A stretch of 64,000 nt of DNA from Poritiphilus flavus (GTDB lineage: Bacteria > Bacteroidota > Bacteroidia > Flavobacteriales > Flavobacteriaceae), in assembly GCF_009901585.1 (NCBI RefSeq), contig NZ_WXYO01000004.1, positions 186,001 to 250,000 of the forward strand, read 5' to 3'. The translations under genes and the position numbers were made by a program. The number at the start of each line of letters is the position of its first letter. Within the stretch, counting starts at the first letter, position 1. The notes under the pieces are model-generated. The model ran no database searches. It was not told where the DNA came from and worked only from the letters and a program-made list of their open reading frames with translations. Shown here piece after piece: positions 35,734 to 45,104 of the stretch.

Positions 35734-35769
35734 AAACTGTGAAACTGTAAAATTGTGAAACTGTGAAAT
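35730..35769. repeat. Five tandem octamers, TGTRAAAY type, block 2
   Basis: The units are TGTAAAAC, TGTGAAAC, TGTAAAAT, TGTGAAAC, TGTGAAAT, a second copy of block 1 about 110 bases away with the same unit length and number. Confidence 0.8.
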
Positions 35770-35775
35770 AGGAGA

Positions 35776-35863
35776 GATAGACGGTTAGATTGTTAGACTA
35801 TTAGATCGTTGGATGCTTAGAAGGTTTGATTATTAGACGCTTATCTGGCTAGTTGGTAATCTG
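35776..35863. repeat. Degenerate octamer array, NTTAGAYN type
   Basis: Eleven 8-bp units can be laid out: GATAGACG, GTTAGATT, GTTAGACT, ATTAGATC, GTTGGATG, CTTAGAAG, GTTTGATT, ATTAGACG, CTTATCTG, GCTAGTTG, GTAATCTG. The early units resemble the reverse complement of the CTAAYNNT array. Confidence 0.65.
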
Positions 35864-35868
35864 TTCAC

Positions 35869-35886
35869 TCCCGATAGCTATCGGGA
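35869..35886. repeat. Perfect 18-bp palindrome
   Basis: TCCCGATAGCTATCGGGA is its own reverse complement with no spacer. It lies directly after the octamer arrays. It could be a protein-binding site or a dispersed repeat unit. Confidence 0.75.
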
Positions 35887-35917
35887 CTATTTACTTCATG
35901 ATTAGGTCTCGACTCCC

Positions 35918-35941
35918 CGTCCGTACCGGCGCGGGCGGACG
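35918..35941. repeat. GC-rich hairpin
   Basis: CGTCCG and CGGACG arms enclose an inner CC/GG pair (CGTCCG-TA-CC-GGCGC-GG-G-CGGACG). The GC content is far above the AT-rich repeats beside it. Confidence 0.5.
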
Positions 35942-35958
35942 CTCGACCAGACAGTATT

Positions 35959-35986
35959 GCCAACTGCCTACCGCCAACTGCCAACT
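35959..35986. repeat. Four 7-bp tandem units, GCCAACT type
   Basis: The units are GCCAACT, GCCTACC, GCCAACT, GCCAACT. The period changes from 8 to 7 bp relative to the neighbouring arrays. Confidence 0.75.
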
Positions 35987-36020
35987 GATTGCTTCCTTCG
36001 TAGCCTTGGCGAAGAAGGGA

Positions 36021-37046
36021 TCAACCAATAACATACCTGGCCCTTGCAGTTATGCTTTGATCCGAGAAATCTCCCATACGGTATTTGAGATATCCTACAA
36101 TCCCTATCATAGCGGCATTATCCGTACAGTACTCAAATTTTGGGATATACGTTTTCCAACCGTAATCCTCTTCAGCCTCTTGAAGTGCTTTCCGAATTCC
36201 GGAATTTGCTGAAACCCCGCCGCCAATGGCCACCTGGGTAATTCCGGTCTGCTTGACCGCTGCTTTGAGCTTGTCCATAAGAATGTTTACAATGGTCTTC
36301 TGAATGGAGGCACAGATATCGTTCAAATGCGTTTCAACAAAATCGGGGTCCTTCTTACGTTCTCGTTGAATGAAATAAAGTACGCTTGTCTTTAGACCAC
36401 TGAAACTAAAATTCAAGCCCTCTACTTTGGGTTTGGGAAACTGAAAAGCGTCCGGATTACCTAGTCTGGCGTATTTGTCTACCAGCGGACCACCGGGGTA
36501 GGGCAGGCCCAGAATTTTGGCACTTTTGTCAAATGCTTCCCCAACGGCATCGTCCAGTGTTTCACCTAATACCTCCATATCCAGGTAATCCTTTACCAGC
36601 ACTACCTGGGTATGGCCGCCGCTAATAGTAAGGGCCAAAAAGGGAAAGCTGGGGCTTTCGCTGCCTTCTTCCTCGATAAAATGAGCCAGTATATGCGCCT
36701 GCATATGGTTTACTTCAATAAGCGGGATTTGCAATCCGAGAGCCATGGATTTTGCAAAGGAGGTGCCCACAAGCAGTGAACCCATCAGGCCTGGTCCTCT
36801 GGTAAAGGCTATGGCGGATAATTGTTTTTTATCGATATTTGCCTTGTCAAGAGCTTGGTGTACCACAGGAACGATATTTTGTTGATGCGCACGGGAGGCC
36901 AATTCCGGAACTACTCCTCCGTATTCTTCATGAATTTTCTGAGTGGCCACTACATTGCTCAGTCTGGTGGTATTGCACATCACTGCGGCTGAGGTATCAT
37001 CGCAGGAGGATTCTATGGCAAGAATGTAAATATTTTCTTTTTTCAC
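36021..37046 (-). CDS. tsaD: tRNA N6-adenosine threonylcarbamoyltransferase TsaD
   Basis: TsaD transfers threonylcarbamoyl to A37 of ANN-decoding tRNAs. The GTG at 37046 is chosen as start: it gives KKENIYILAIESSCDDTSAAV at the N-terminus and 341 residues, the normal length. The ORF back to 37148 reads antisense to the tamB anchor and would overlap its own promoter. The metal-binding motif HMQAHILAH is present, as are ALTISGGHTQVV and AIGGGVSANSGIRK. A TACCTTTG box lies just upstream at 37081-37074. It is divergent from tamB. Confidence 0.95.
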   Translation of the reverse strand: MKKENIYILAIESSCDDTSAAVMCNTTRLSNVVATQKIHEEYGGVVPELASRAHQQNIVPVVHQALDKANIDKKQLSAIAFTRGPGLMGSLLVGTSFAKSMALGLQIPLIEVNHMQAHILAHFIEEEGSESPSFPFLALTISGGHTQVVLVKDYLDMEVLGETLDDAVGEAFDKSAKILGLPYPGGPLVDKYARLGNPDAFQFPKPKVEGLNFSFSGLKTSVLYFIQRERKKDPDFVETHLNDICASIQKTIVNILMDKLKAAVKQTGITQVAIGGGVSANSGIRKALQEAEEDYGWKTYIPKFEYCTDNAAMIGIVGYLKYRMGDFSDQSITARARYVIG

Positions 37047-37073
37047 CTGGGTTTGGAACAGATATTGGATGGA

Positions 37074-37081
37074 CAAAGGTA
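37074..37081 (-). promoter_or_regulatory. -7 box of tsaD
   Basis: TACCTTTG on the minus strand fits TAnnTTTG. A TTG 16 bases behind it (37100-37098) could be the -33 element. It places the transcript start after the longer ORF's ATG, which supports the GTG start at 37046. Confidence 0.5.
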
Positions 37082-37095
37082 AAACATAACACCCT

Positions 37096-40000
37096 ATCAA
37101 AAAACTTCGAAAAATACTGATAAGGATCTTCCTGGCCATTTTACTCATCTGTGTACTGGGAACCGTTGTATTATCGCTTCCGGTAGTACAAACCAGTTTT
37201 GCGAATTACGCCACTAAATCCATCAACGAAGAGTTTGGGACCAATATCAATATTGACAGGCTGCGTATATCGCTGATCAGTTGGGATACCTCTCTGAGGG
37301 GGGTCTATATCGAAGATTATCAGAAAGATACCCTATTCTACATTGACGAATTAACTACCTCCATTCTAAGCATGCGGAATCTCGCCAATGGCAAATTGGA
37401 GTTTGGGGATATTGAGATCGAAGGCTTGAATTTTAAATTGAAAACCTATGCTGAGGCGCCCGATACCAATCTGGGCATTTTTATTGATAAATTGGACGAT
37501 GGAAAGCCGAGAGCGCCAGGCACACCTCCTTTTTTCTTTTCCTCCGCCGATGTTGAAGTACAGGATAGCTGGTTCCGGCTGATCGATGAAAACCTGGAAA
37601 CACAGGAAACCCTCAATTTCAAGGAGCTGAATATTGAAGCTGCCGATTTCCAGATACTGGGTCCTGAAGTAACTACCGTGGTAGAGGCTCTATCCCTAAA
37701 AAGTAAGAGAGGCATTGACCTCAATAACCTGGCGACGAATTTCAAGTATACCAAGCAGCAGATGCGCTTTGACTCCCTTGACATTCAGACCCCTTTATCT
37801 CATTTAAAGGGGAATGTGGTTTTTGATTATGATCGCAAAGATTTCGCGGATTTTCTTAACAAGGTAAATATCACCGCCCAATTCAACGAATCTACCGTGG
37901 GTCTCGATGAGGTGAACCGCCTGTATGATCAGTTTGGAGAAGAGAAATCTGCCACCTTTTCCTCCAATGTAAAGGGAGTGCTCAACGATCTTAATGTAGA
38001 GCAATTGTTCCTGAGTTCTGATAATACAGGAATTCGGGGAGATTTCAATTTCAAGAATCTCTTTAGCCGGGAGGAACCCTTTCTGATGGTAGCGGATATT
38101 AAGAATATCACCACCAGCTACTATCAACTGAGGTCTCTTCTGCCGAACATATTGGGAAAATCCCTTCCCTCTTCCTTTCAAAAAATAGGGCAGTTCACCA
38201 TAAGGGGAGATGCCACGGTTTCGGAAAACTCCATCAACGCGCAGATCAACCTGAACAGTCGCATTGGCAGCAGCTATGCCGACCTGGACCTTACCGATGT
38301 AAACAATATTGACAACGCGAATTACAAAGGCTTTGTTTCCCTGATCGATTTTGATCTGGGTCGATTTCTCAATGACAAGAAACTGGGAAAGACCTCCCTG
38401 GATGTGAATGTGGAAGGTCGGGGCTTTGGAAAGGAAAGCCTGAATACCGAGGTTATAGGAGATATCTATGCCCTGAACTACAACGGCTATGAATACAATA
38501 ATGTCAAGGTTTCCGGGATCGTAAAAGACCAGTTGTTCGATGGATCGCTGGTCAGCAATGACGACAACTTCCGCTTTAATTTTACCGGTCTAGCCGACTT
38601 TGGCAGTGAACGCAATACCTTTAACTTCATTGCTTCGGTTGACTATGCGGATCTGAAAAAACTCAATTTTATTGAAGATAGCGTTGCTGTTTTTAAGGGG
38701 GATGTGAATATGGATATCACCGGGGACTCTTTTGATAATATTGAAGGAGACATCAAGTTCTCGCAGACCAATTATCAAAACATCAATCAGACCTATTACT
38801 TCGATGATTTCAAAATTGCCTCTTCCTTCGGTGAGGATTCCCTAAGGACCATTGAGATCAATTCTCCGGATATCATCACCGGGTTTATGAAAGGGAAATT
38901 CAAGGTCAGGGAATTGGGAAAACTGGTACGGAACTCTATTGGTAGTATTTATACCAATTACAAGCCCTTTGAGATCTCCTCAGGGCAGGAACTCGCTTTT
39001 AATTTTAAGATATACAATAAGATTGTTGATGTTTTCTTTCCCGAAGTGAATTTTGGCCCGAACACCTTTATCCGGGGTAATATCATTGCGGATGAAGGCG
39101 ATTTTAAACTCACCTTTAAGTCGCCCAATATTGCCGCCTACGGGAATGAGCTAAAGAATATAGATGTTAAGATCGACAATAAGAACCCACTGTTCAATAC
39201 TTTCGTGTCGGTGGACGACGTCTCTACGATTTACTATGATGTCAAGGACTTCAACCTCATTAATACCACTTTGACAGACACCCTGTTTTTCCGAACGGAA
39301 TTCAAGGGAGGAAGTGAATATAATGACAGCTATAACCTGAACTTCTACCATACGTTTAACGAAGAGAACAAATCCGTAATAGGCCTGAAGAAGTCCGATG
39401 TAAGTTTTAAGGGGAATACCTGGGTGCTGAACAGGGACGGGAACCGGCAGAACAAGGTGATTATCAACCGGGCCCTGGACAGTATCACCATTGAGGAGAT
39501 CGTCATGAACAACGAGAACAGGGAACAGATCCGACTGCGAGGTCAGGTTGCTGATTCTACCTATAAGGACCTGGAGTTGCAATTCAAGATCGTTTCCCTG
39601 AACAAGATCTCCCCGGCAATTGATAGTCTGAAGCTTTCCGGTGAGATCAACGGGGTGCTGAACCTGCAGCAACGCGAAGGAAAATACCTGCCTATCTGTA
39701 ACCTGGATATCACCGATTTCGGGGTCAATGGAATTCCACTGGGACAATTGAATATCGGGATCGTCGGAAATCGTAACCTCACGGAATTCGTGGTTAATTC
39801 TTCGATCACAGAAAGCCAGCGTGAGAAATTCAGCATCATTGGGAATGTTACCAACAACAATGGAGTGCTGGAATCTGACCTGCTGGCAAATTTTACGGAT
39901 TTTAATCTGGTGCCCTTTAGTCCTTTGGGCGAGGGGGTGATCACCAATATACGGGGGGATCTCAATGGGAGCGCTCAGATCAAAGGGGATGTCAAGAACC

Positions 40001-41562
40001 CCGACATCAGCGGGTTGCTCAGCCTGAACAATGCCGGCCTCGCCATACCTTACCTCAACGTGGATTACGACTTCGGATCGAATTCGGTGGTGCGGCTATT
40101 CAATCAGACCTTTGATTTCCAGAATATACAACTGGAGGATATCGCCATGAAAACCCGTGCTACCTTAAATGGCACCATCAGGCATAATTTTTTTACGGAC
40201 TGGAGGTTGGATCTTGATTTGGACACCAATAATGATCGCTTCCTTATCCTGAATACTCCTTTCGAAGAAGAAATTCTGTATTACGGTACCGGATTTGTAA
40301 ATGGGGAAGGTAAGATCTTCGGACCTACAAACGCCCTGACCATCACTTTTGAGGGCGCCACGGCCCGCGGGACCTCGCTTAAGATCCCGATCAGTGAGGT
40401 GGAGGCGGTAGGCGACTACTCCTTTATCAATTTTATAGAAAAAGACCGGGTGGAGGCCATAGAACTGGAAAGACAACTCAAGGATTACGAAGGTCTGGAA
40501 CTGCAATTCGATCTGGATGTTACCCCTGATGCCGAGGTAGAGATCGTTGTGGATCAGAAGACCGGTAGCTCCCTCAAAGGCACGGGTGCCGGACTGGTGT
40601 TCATTGAGATCAATACCAATGGCAAATTCAATATGTTCGGGGATTTTGTGGTGGTGACCGGTGAATACAACTACAAATTTGGTGGGGTGATCGATAAGAC
40701 TTTCAATGTAAAGCCCGGTGGTACCATCGTTTGGGATGGCGAACCACTGGCCGCCCGCCTGAATATGGAGGCGGTTTATTCCCTTAATGCCAACCCGGCT
40801 CCTTTGCTGGATAATGCCGCATATACCCGGCGTATCCCGACGGATGTGGTGGTCCTGCTGACAGACGAGTTGGAAAGGCCCACCATAGACTTCAATATTG
40901 AATTTCCGGGGACGAGCTCAACGGTTAAATCTGAGTTGGAATACAGGCTGCAGGATCCGACGGTCCAACAGCGAAATGCCATATTCCTCTTAGCCCAGGG
41001 GACCTTTGTAAATGATGATTCCGGACTCTCCGGTCAGGCTGTGGTGGGTAATGCAATCCAAAGCGCTTCCAGTATTCTCAATCAGGTACTCGGTGGAGGC
41101 AATGATAAATTTGATTTCGGAGTATCCTATGAACAGGGCTATCAGGATCCGAATGACGTTCAGACCGAAGACAGGATCGGAGTTACGGTTTCTACCAGGA
41201 TCAGCGACCGGATCTTGTTCAACGGCCGCTTCGGGGTTCCGGTCGGAGGTGTTACCGAAACTGTGGTCGCGGGAGATGCCGAAATTCAGGTATTACTCAA
41301 CGAAGAAGGTACGCTGCGTGCCAAGATCTTTAATCGCGAAAATCAGATTCAACAGTTCCTCACCGAGCGACAGGGATACACCCAGGGTGTGGGGCTTTCA
41401 TACGAGGTGGATTTCAACAGTTTCAAGGAGCTGATGCGCAAAGTATTTATGAAAAAACAGGACCTGCCGGACGAGACCCCTGCACTGGTAAATCCGGGAT
41501 CTGTCATGGGTCGGGACAGTTTAATACAATTCTTCCCAAAAAACAGCAAGCCAAATAATTAA
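37096..41562 (+). CDS. tamB: TamB-family translocation/assembly protein (DUF490), non-standard start
   Basis: This 1488-residue envelope protein spans from the inner-membrane anchor to a beta-helical groove in the periplasm and helps in outer-membrane lipid or protein assembly. The frame open from the stop at 37087 encodes a proper TamB N-terminus: KKLRKILIRIFLAILLICVLG (one membrane helix), SLPVVQTSFANYATKSINEEFGTNINIDRL and VYIEDYQKDTLFYIDEL. Yet there is no ATG, GTG or TTG before 37372. The start given here is the ATC at 37096, directly before KKLRK. The C-terminal DUF490 domain is intact (ALAARLNMEAVYSLNA, FNGRFGVPVGG). Starting at the ATG 37372 would lose the anchor. Confidence 0.85.
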   Translation: MKKLRKILIRIFLAILLICVLGTVVLSLPVVQTSFANYATKSINEEFGTNINIDRLRISLISWDTSLRGVYIEDYQKDTLFYIDELTTSILSMRNLANGKLEFGDIEIEGLNFKLKTYAEAPDTNLGIFIDKLDDGKPRAPGTPPFFFSSADVEVQDSWFRLIDENLETQETLNFKELNIEAADFQILGPEVTTVVEALSLKSKRGIDLNNLATNFKYTKQQMRFDSLDIQTPLSHLKGNVVFDYDRKDFADFLNKVNITAQFNESTVGLDEVNRLYDQFGEEKSATFSSNVKGVLNDLNVEQLFLSSDNTGIRGDFNFKNLFSREEPFLMVADIKNITTSYYQLRSLLPNILGKSLPSSFQKIGQFTIRGDATVSENSINAQINLNSRIGSSYADLDLTDVNNIDNANYKGFVSLIDFDLGRFLNDKKLGKTSLDVNVEGRGFGKESLNTEVIGDIYALNYNGYEYNNVKVSGIVKDQLFDGSLVSNDDNFRFNFTGLADFGSERNTFNFIASVDYADLKKLNFIEDSVAVFKGDVNMDITGDSFDNIEGDIKFSQTNYQNINQTYYFDDFKIASSFGEDSLRTIEINSPDIITGFMKGKFKVRELGKLVRNSIGSIYTNYKPFEISSGQELAFNFKIYNKIVDVFFPEVNFGPNTFIRGNIIADEGDFKLTFKSPNIAAYGNELKNIDVKIDNKNPLFNTFVSVDDVSTIYYDVKDFNLINTTLTDTLFFRTEFKGGSEYNDSYNLNFYHTFNEENKSVIGLKKSDVSFKGNTWVLNRDGNRQNKVIINRALDSITIEEIVMNNENREQIRLRGQVADSTYKDLELQFKIVSLNKISPAIDSLKLSGEINGVLNLQQREGKYLPICNLDITDFGVNGIPLGQLNIGIVGNRNLTEFVVNSSITESQREKFSIIGNVTNNNGVLESDLLANFTDFNLVPFSPLGEGVITNIRGDLNGSAQIKGDVKNPDISGLLSLNNAGLAIPYLNVDYDFGSNSVVRLFNQTFDFQNIQLEDIAMKTRATLNGTIRHNFFTDWRLDLDLDTNNDRFLILNTPFEEEILYYGTGFVNGEGKIFGPTNALTITFEGATARGTSLKIPISEVEAVGDYSFINFIEKDRVEAIELERQLKDYEGLELQFDLDVTPDAEVEIVVDQKTGSSLKGTGAGLVFIEINTNGKFNMFGDFVVVTGEYNYKFGGVIDKTFNVKPGGTIVWDGEPLAARLNMEAVYSLNANPAPLLDNAAYTRRIPTDVVVLLTDELERPTIDFNIEFPGTSSTVKSELEYRLQDPTVQQRNAIFLLAQGTFVNDDSGLSGQAVVGNAIQSASSILNQVLGGGNDKFDFGVSYEQGYQDPNDVQTEDRIGVTVSTRISDRILFNGRFGVPVGGVTETVVAGDAEIQVLLNEEGTLRAKIFNRENQIQQFLTERQGYTQGVGLSYEVDFNSFKELMRKVFMKKQDLPDETPALVNPGSVMGRDSLIQFFPKNSKPNN

Positions 41563-41620
41563 ATTCTCAATCCGGAAATCGATTTGTTGCATTTTCCACA
41601 ATGAATGCCAAAATTATTAC

Positions 41621-41634
41621 CGAAATCGTTTTCG
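41621..41634. promoter_or_regulatory. LacI-type palindrome upstream of pfkA
   Basis: CGAAATCGTTTTCG is palindromic at 12 of 14 positions with a central CpG, the same layout as the susC site. It lies 84-97 bases before the pfkA ATG in a 155-base AT-rich gap. Confidence 0.45.
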
Positions 41635-41717
41635 AATCCTCAAAAATGAATAAATAATCGGAAGGCCACATTTTTTTTTCCGAGAAGTTTGTTAATTTCG
41701 CAATTCGATTTTTTTCA

Positions 41718-42704
41718 ATGGCTACGAATATAAAAAAGATAGCGGTTTTGACTTCTGGCGGGGACTCTCCCGGTATGAATGCCGCAATAAGATCCGTGGT
41801 ACGTACCTGCGCCTTTTTGGACGTGGAATGCGTTGCGATATATCGTGGATATGACGGAATGATTGAAGGGGATTTTGTACCCATGAACGCCCGGAGCGTG
41901 AATAATATCATTAATAAAGGGGGGACCATACTAAAATCTGCCCGATGTGAAGAATTCCGCACCCCGGAAGGTAGAAAATTGGCCTATGACCAACTCATTG
42001 CCGAAGGAATCGGAGGTTTTGTTGTCATTGGTGGCGATGGAAGTTTTAGAGGCGCGACTACCTTCAATGAAGAGTTTGATTTTCCGGTTATCGGCATCCC
42101 GGGTACTATAGATAACGATATTTTTGGAACGAGATACACTCTTGGCTTTGATACTGCTCTAAATACTGTAGTTGATGCTATAGATAAGATCAGGGATACA
42201 GCCAGCTCTCACAACCGTCTGTTCTTTATAGAAGTAATGGGTAGAGATGTGGGGCACATTGCCCTGAATGCCGGAGTGGCGGCCGGAGCCGAAGAAATTT
42301 TGATCCCGGAAGAGAACCTGGGACTGGAACGTCTGCTGGATTCCCTGAAAAGAAGTAAAAAGTCCGGCAAATCTTCCAGTATTGTTGTAGTAGCTGAAGG
42401 AGACAAGATAGGGAAGAACGTGTTTGAGCTCAAGGAATATGTTGAGGAGCACTTGCCCATTTACGACGTGAGGGTATCTGTTCTTGGGCATATGCAAAGG
42501 GGAGGAGCTCCAACGGCCTTTGACCGGGTTTTGGCAAGCAGGATGGGTGTAAAGGCTGTAGAGGCACTTCTGGAAGGAAAGACCAACCTAATGGTCGGCA
42601 TAATGGATAGTAAGATCGTGCTGACACCCATAACCGAAGCCTTGAGAGGACACACGAAAATAGACAAGGAACTCATCAGGGTTTCTGATATAATGACCAC
42701 ATAG
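41718..42704 (+). CDS. pfkA: ATP-dependent 6-phosphofructokinase
   Basis: The 328-residue enzyme phosphorylates fructose 6-phosphate in glycolysis. It shows LTSGGDSPGMNAAIRSV at the N-terminus, GGDGS (residues 105-109, Gly at the position that favours ATP over pyrophosphate) and GIPGTIDNDI with the catalytic Asp132. RDVGHIALNAGVAAGAEEILIPE and GHMQRGGAPTAFDRVLASRMG follow. gapA starts 21 bases downstream, and the strong terminator after gapA makes this a two-gene glycolytic operon. Confidence 0.97.
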   Translation: MATNIKKIAVLTSGGDSPGMNAAIRSVVRTCAFLDVECVAIYRGYDGMIEGDFVPMNARSVNNIINKGGTILKSARCEEFRTPEGRKLAYDQLIAEGIGGFVVIGGDGSFRGATTFNEEFDFPVIGIPGTIDNDIFGTRYTLGFDTALNTVVDAIDKIRDTASSHNRLFFIEVMGRDVGHIALNAGVAAGAEEILIPEENLGLERLLDSLKRSKKSGKSSSIVVVAEGDKIGKNVFELKEYVEEHLPIYDVRVSVLGHMQRGGAPTAFDRVLASRMGVKAVEALLEGKTNLMVGIMDSKIVLTPITEALRGHTKIDKELIRVSDIMTT

Positions 42705-42710
42705 TTTTAA

Positions 42711-43727
<1,017 letters not shown>

Positions 43728-43746
43728 AAACAGCCAATATTTTGAT

Positions 43747-43798
43747 CAGTTTCCTTAAAGTGAGCAAAATTTTGTGTACTTTGAGGAAGCTGTTTTTT
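43747..43798 (+). terminator. Terminator of the pfkA-gapA operon
   Basis: A 15-bp stem (arms 43747-43761 and 43778-43792, two G-U pairs in RNA) with a 16-base loop is followed by TTTTTT at 43793-43798. It overlaps the upstream extension of the next ORF and so argues that the kinase starts at 43813. Confidence 0.9.
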
Positions 43799-43812
43799 GC
43801 AAAGTTTTTTCC

Positions 43813-44670
43813 ATGATATTCATAGTAGACAGCGGTGCTACCAAAGCAGACTGGATTGCCCTCGGAGAAGATGGTGAACAATTATTTATGACCCAAACCC
43901 TTGGGCTGAGCCCTGAAGTGCTCACCAAAGACGTCATCATAGAGCGGCTGGCGAATAATTTTGAGATTTCCAAGAATAGCCGGAAAGTAAAGCGCCTATA
44001 TTTTTACGGGGCGGGATGCGGTACCGAGCGGATGAGGAAATTCCTGAAGAAGATCTTCAAAGAATTCTTCCCCCATGCAGTACCCCAGGTAAAAGAAGAT
44101 ACCTACGCGGCCATCTACTCCACTACCAAAATAGGAAAACAAGGCATAGTATGTATCCTCGGAACTGGCTCTAACTGTAGTTATTATGACGGGCATCAGA
44201 TGTTTCAGAAGGTTGTGTCACTTGGCTATATCCCTATGGATGACGGTAGTGGAAATTTTTTCGGCAGAAAGTTGATCCGTGATTATTACTATCACAAAAT
44301 GCCACAGGACCTGGCCAATCTGTTCTCAGGGGAATACGATCTTGACCCTGATGTTATCAAGGAGAATCTGTACAAAAGGCCCAACCCGAATACCTACCTG
44401 GCTACATTTGCCAGATTTTTAATAGAACACAAAGACCATCCTTACTGCAAGGGTGTGATAGATAAAGGTTTTCAGCAGTTCGTGAACAACCATATCATGC
44501 AGTTTGAACTGGCTACAAAGGTTCCCATCCATTTCGTGGGAAGTATAGCCTTCTATCTCAAGGAAGAACTCACAGCCGTAATCGAAAGGAATGACCTCAT
44601 CCTTGGGGTTATCAGACAAAGACCTATCGAAGGCCTGGTGGAATTCCACAAGGAAACTCTCGCTATTTAA
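43813..44670 (+). CDS. BadF/BadG-type ATPase, N-acetylglucosamine-kinase-like
   Basis: Starting at ATG 43813 the protein begins MIFIVDSGATKADWIAL, the phosphate-1 motif of the ASKHA sugar-kinase fold; the 13 codons upstream lie in a terminator. Further motifs are GKQGIVCILGTGSNCSYYDG and YIPMDDGSGNFFGRKLIRDYY; 285 residues in all. It probably phosphorylates an amino sugar such as GlcNAc, muramic acid or a related sugar, though the family also includes activator ATPases. Its stop overlaps the ridA stop on the other strand by 8 bases. Confidence 0.85.
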   Translation: MIFIVDSGATKADWIALGEDGEQLFMTQTLGLSPEVLTKDVIIERLANNFEISKNSRKVKRLYFYGAGCGTERMRKFLKKIFKEFFPHAVPQVKEDTYAAIYSTTKIGKQGIVCILGTGSNCSYYDGHQMFQKVVSLGYIPMDDGSGNFFGRKLIRDYYYHKMPQDLANLFSGEYDLDPDVIKENLYKRPNPNTYLATFARFLIEHKDHPYCKGVIDKGFQQFVNNHIMQFELATKVPIHFVGSIAFYLKEELTAVIERNDLILGVIRQRPIEGLVEFHKETLAI

Positions 44671-45043
44671 CCGCGATCATACTGATCTCAACATTGACGA
44701 ATTTAGGTAGATTGGCAACTTCTACAGTCTCCCTTGCCGGAGCGGTAGCAGCATCGAAGTACGCTCCGTAAGCCTGATTGATCTCAGCGAACTGATGCAT
44801 GTCCTTGACAAAAATTGTGGCTTTTACCACGTTCTCAAAAGACATCCCGGCCTCCTCAAGAATCGCTTTCAGGTTTTCCATGCTTTGCCTGGTCTCCTGC
44901 TGTATATCTCCTTCAACGAGCTCACCACTCTTAGGATCCATGGGTATCTGACCGGATATGTATAGCGTATCACCATGCATCACAGCCTGGTTGTAAGGCC
45001 CTATAGGGGCTGGGGCATTTACAGTGTTGATGATTCTTTTCAT
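44663..45043 (-). CDS. RidA-family enamine/imine deaminase
   Basis: The 126-residue protein has the RidA signature: NAPAPIGPYNQAVMHGDTLYISGQIP at the N-terminus and APARETVEVANLPKFVNVEISMIAV at the end, with the catalytic arginine in PARETV. It removes reactive enamine/imine intermediates from amino-acid metabolism. It has its own upstream space (about 60 bases to the lptD stop) and converges with the kinase gene. Confidence 0.94.
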   Translation of the reverse strand: MKRIINTVNAPAPIGPYNQAVMHGDTLYISGQIPMDPKSGELVEGDIQQETRQSMENLKAILEEAGMSFENVVKATIFVKDMHQFAEINQAYGAYFDAATAPARETVEVANLPKFVNVEISMIAVK

Positions 45044-45104
45044 GGGTATTGTTTTTGTGACTTTACGATTTAGTGCATCGGTGGGTAGAGAATTGAATAC
45101 TGAC

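Larger units (their letters stand above)
35547..36020. other. Gene-free mosaic of short repeats between tfoX-like gene and tsaD
   Basis: These 474 bases hold no convincing gene. They contain, in order, two arrays of five TGTRAAAY octamers, two flanking degenerate octamer arrays of opposite sense, a perfect 18-bp palindrome, a GC-rich hairpin, a 4 x 7-bp array and a hairpin CTTCG/CGAAG (35996-36000 and 36010-36014) just past the tsaD stop. A short open frame over part of it (35853-36212) shows no protein-like composition and overlaps the tsaD end. Confidence 0.8.

Noticed and set aside
35621-35769. Possible CRISPR array
   Set aside because: Units are 8 bp and contiguous, with no unique spacers; no cas genes are present.
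37046-37148. Longer TsaD N-terminus with a hydrophobic segment
   Set aside because: This part is the antisense of the TamB anchor; TsaD is cytoplasmic and 341 residues from the GTG match the family.
43774-43812. Extended start of the kinase gene
   Set aside because: It overlaps the gapA terminator, and the phosphate-binding motif normally lies at the very N-terminus.
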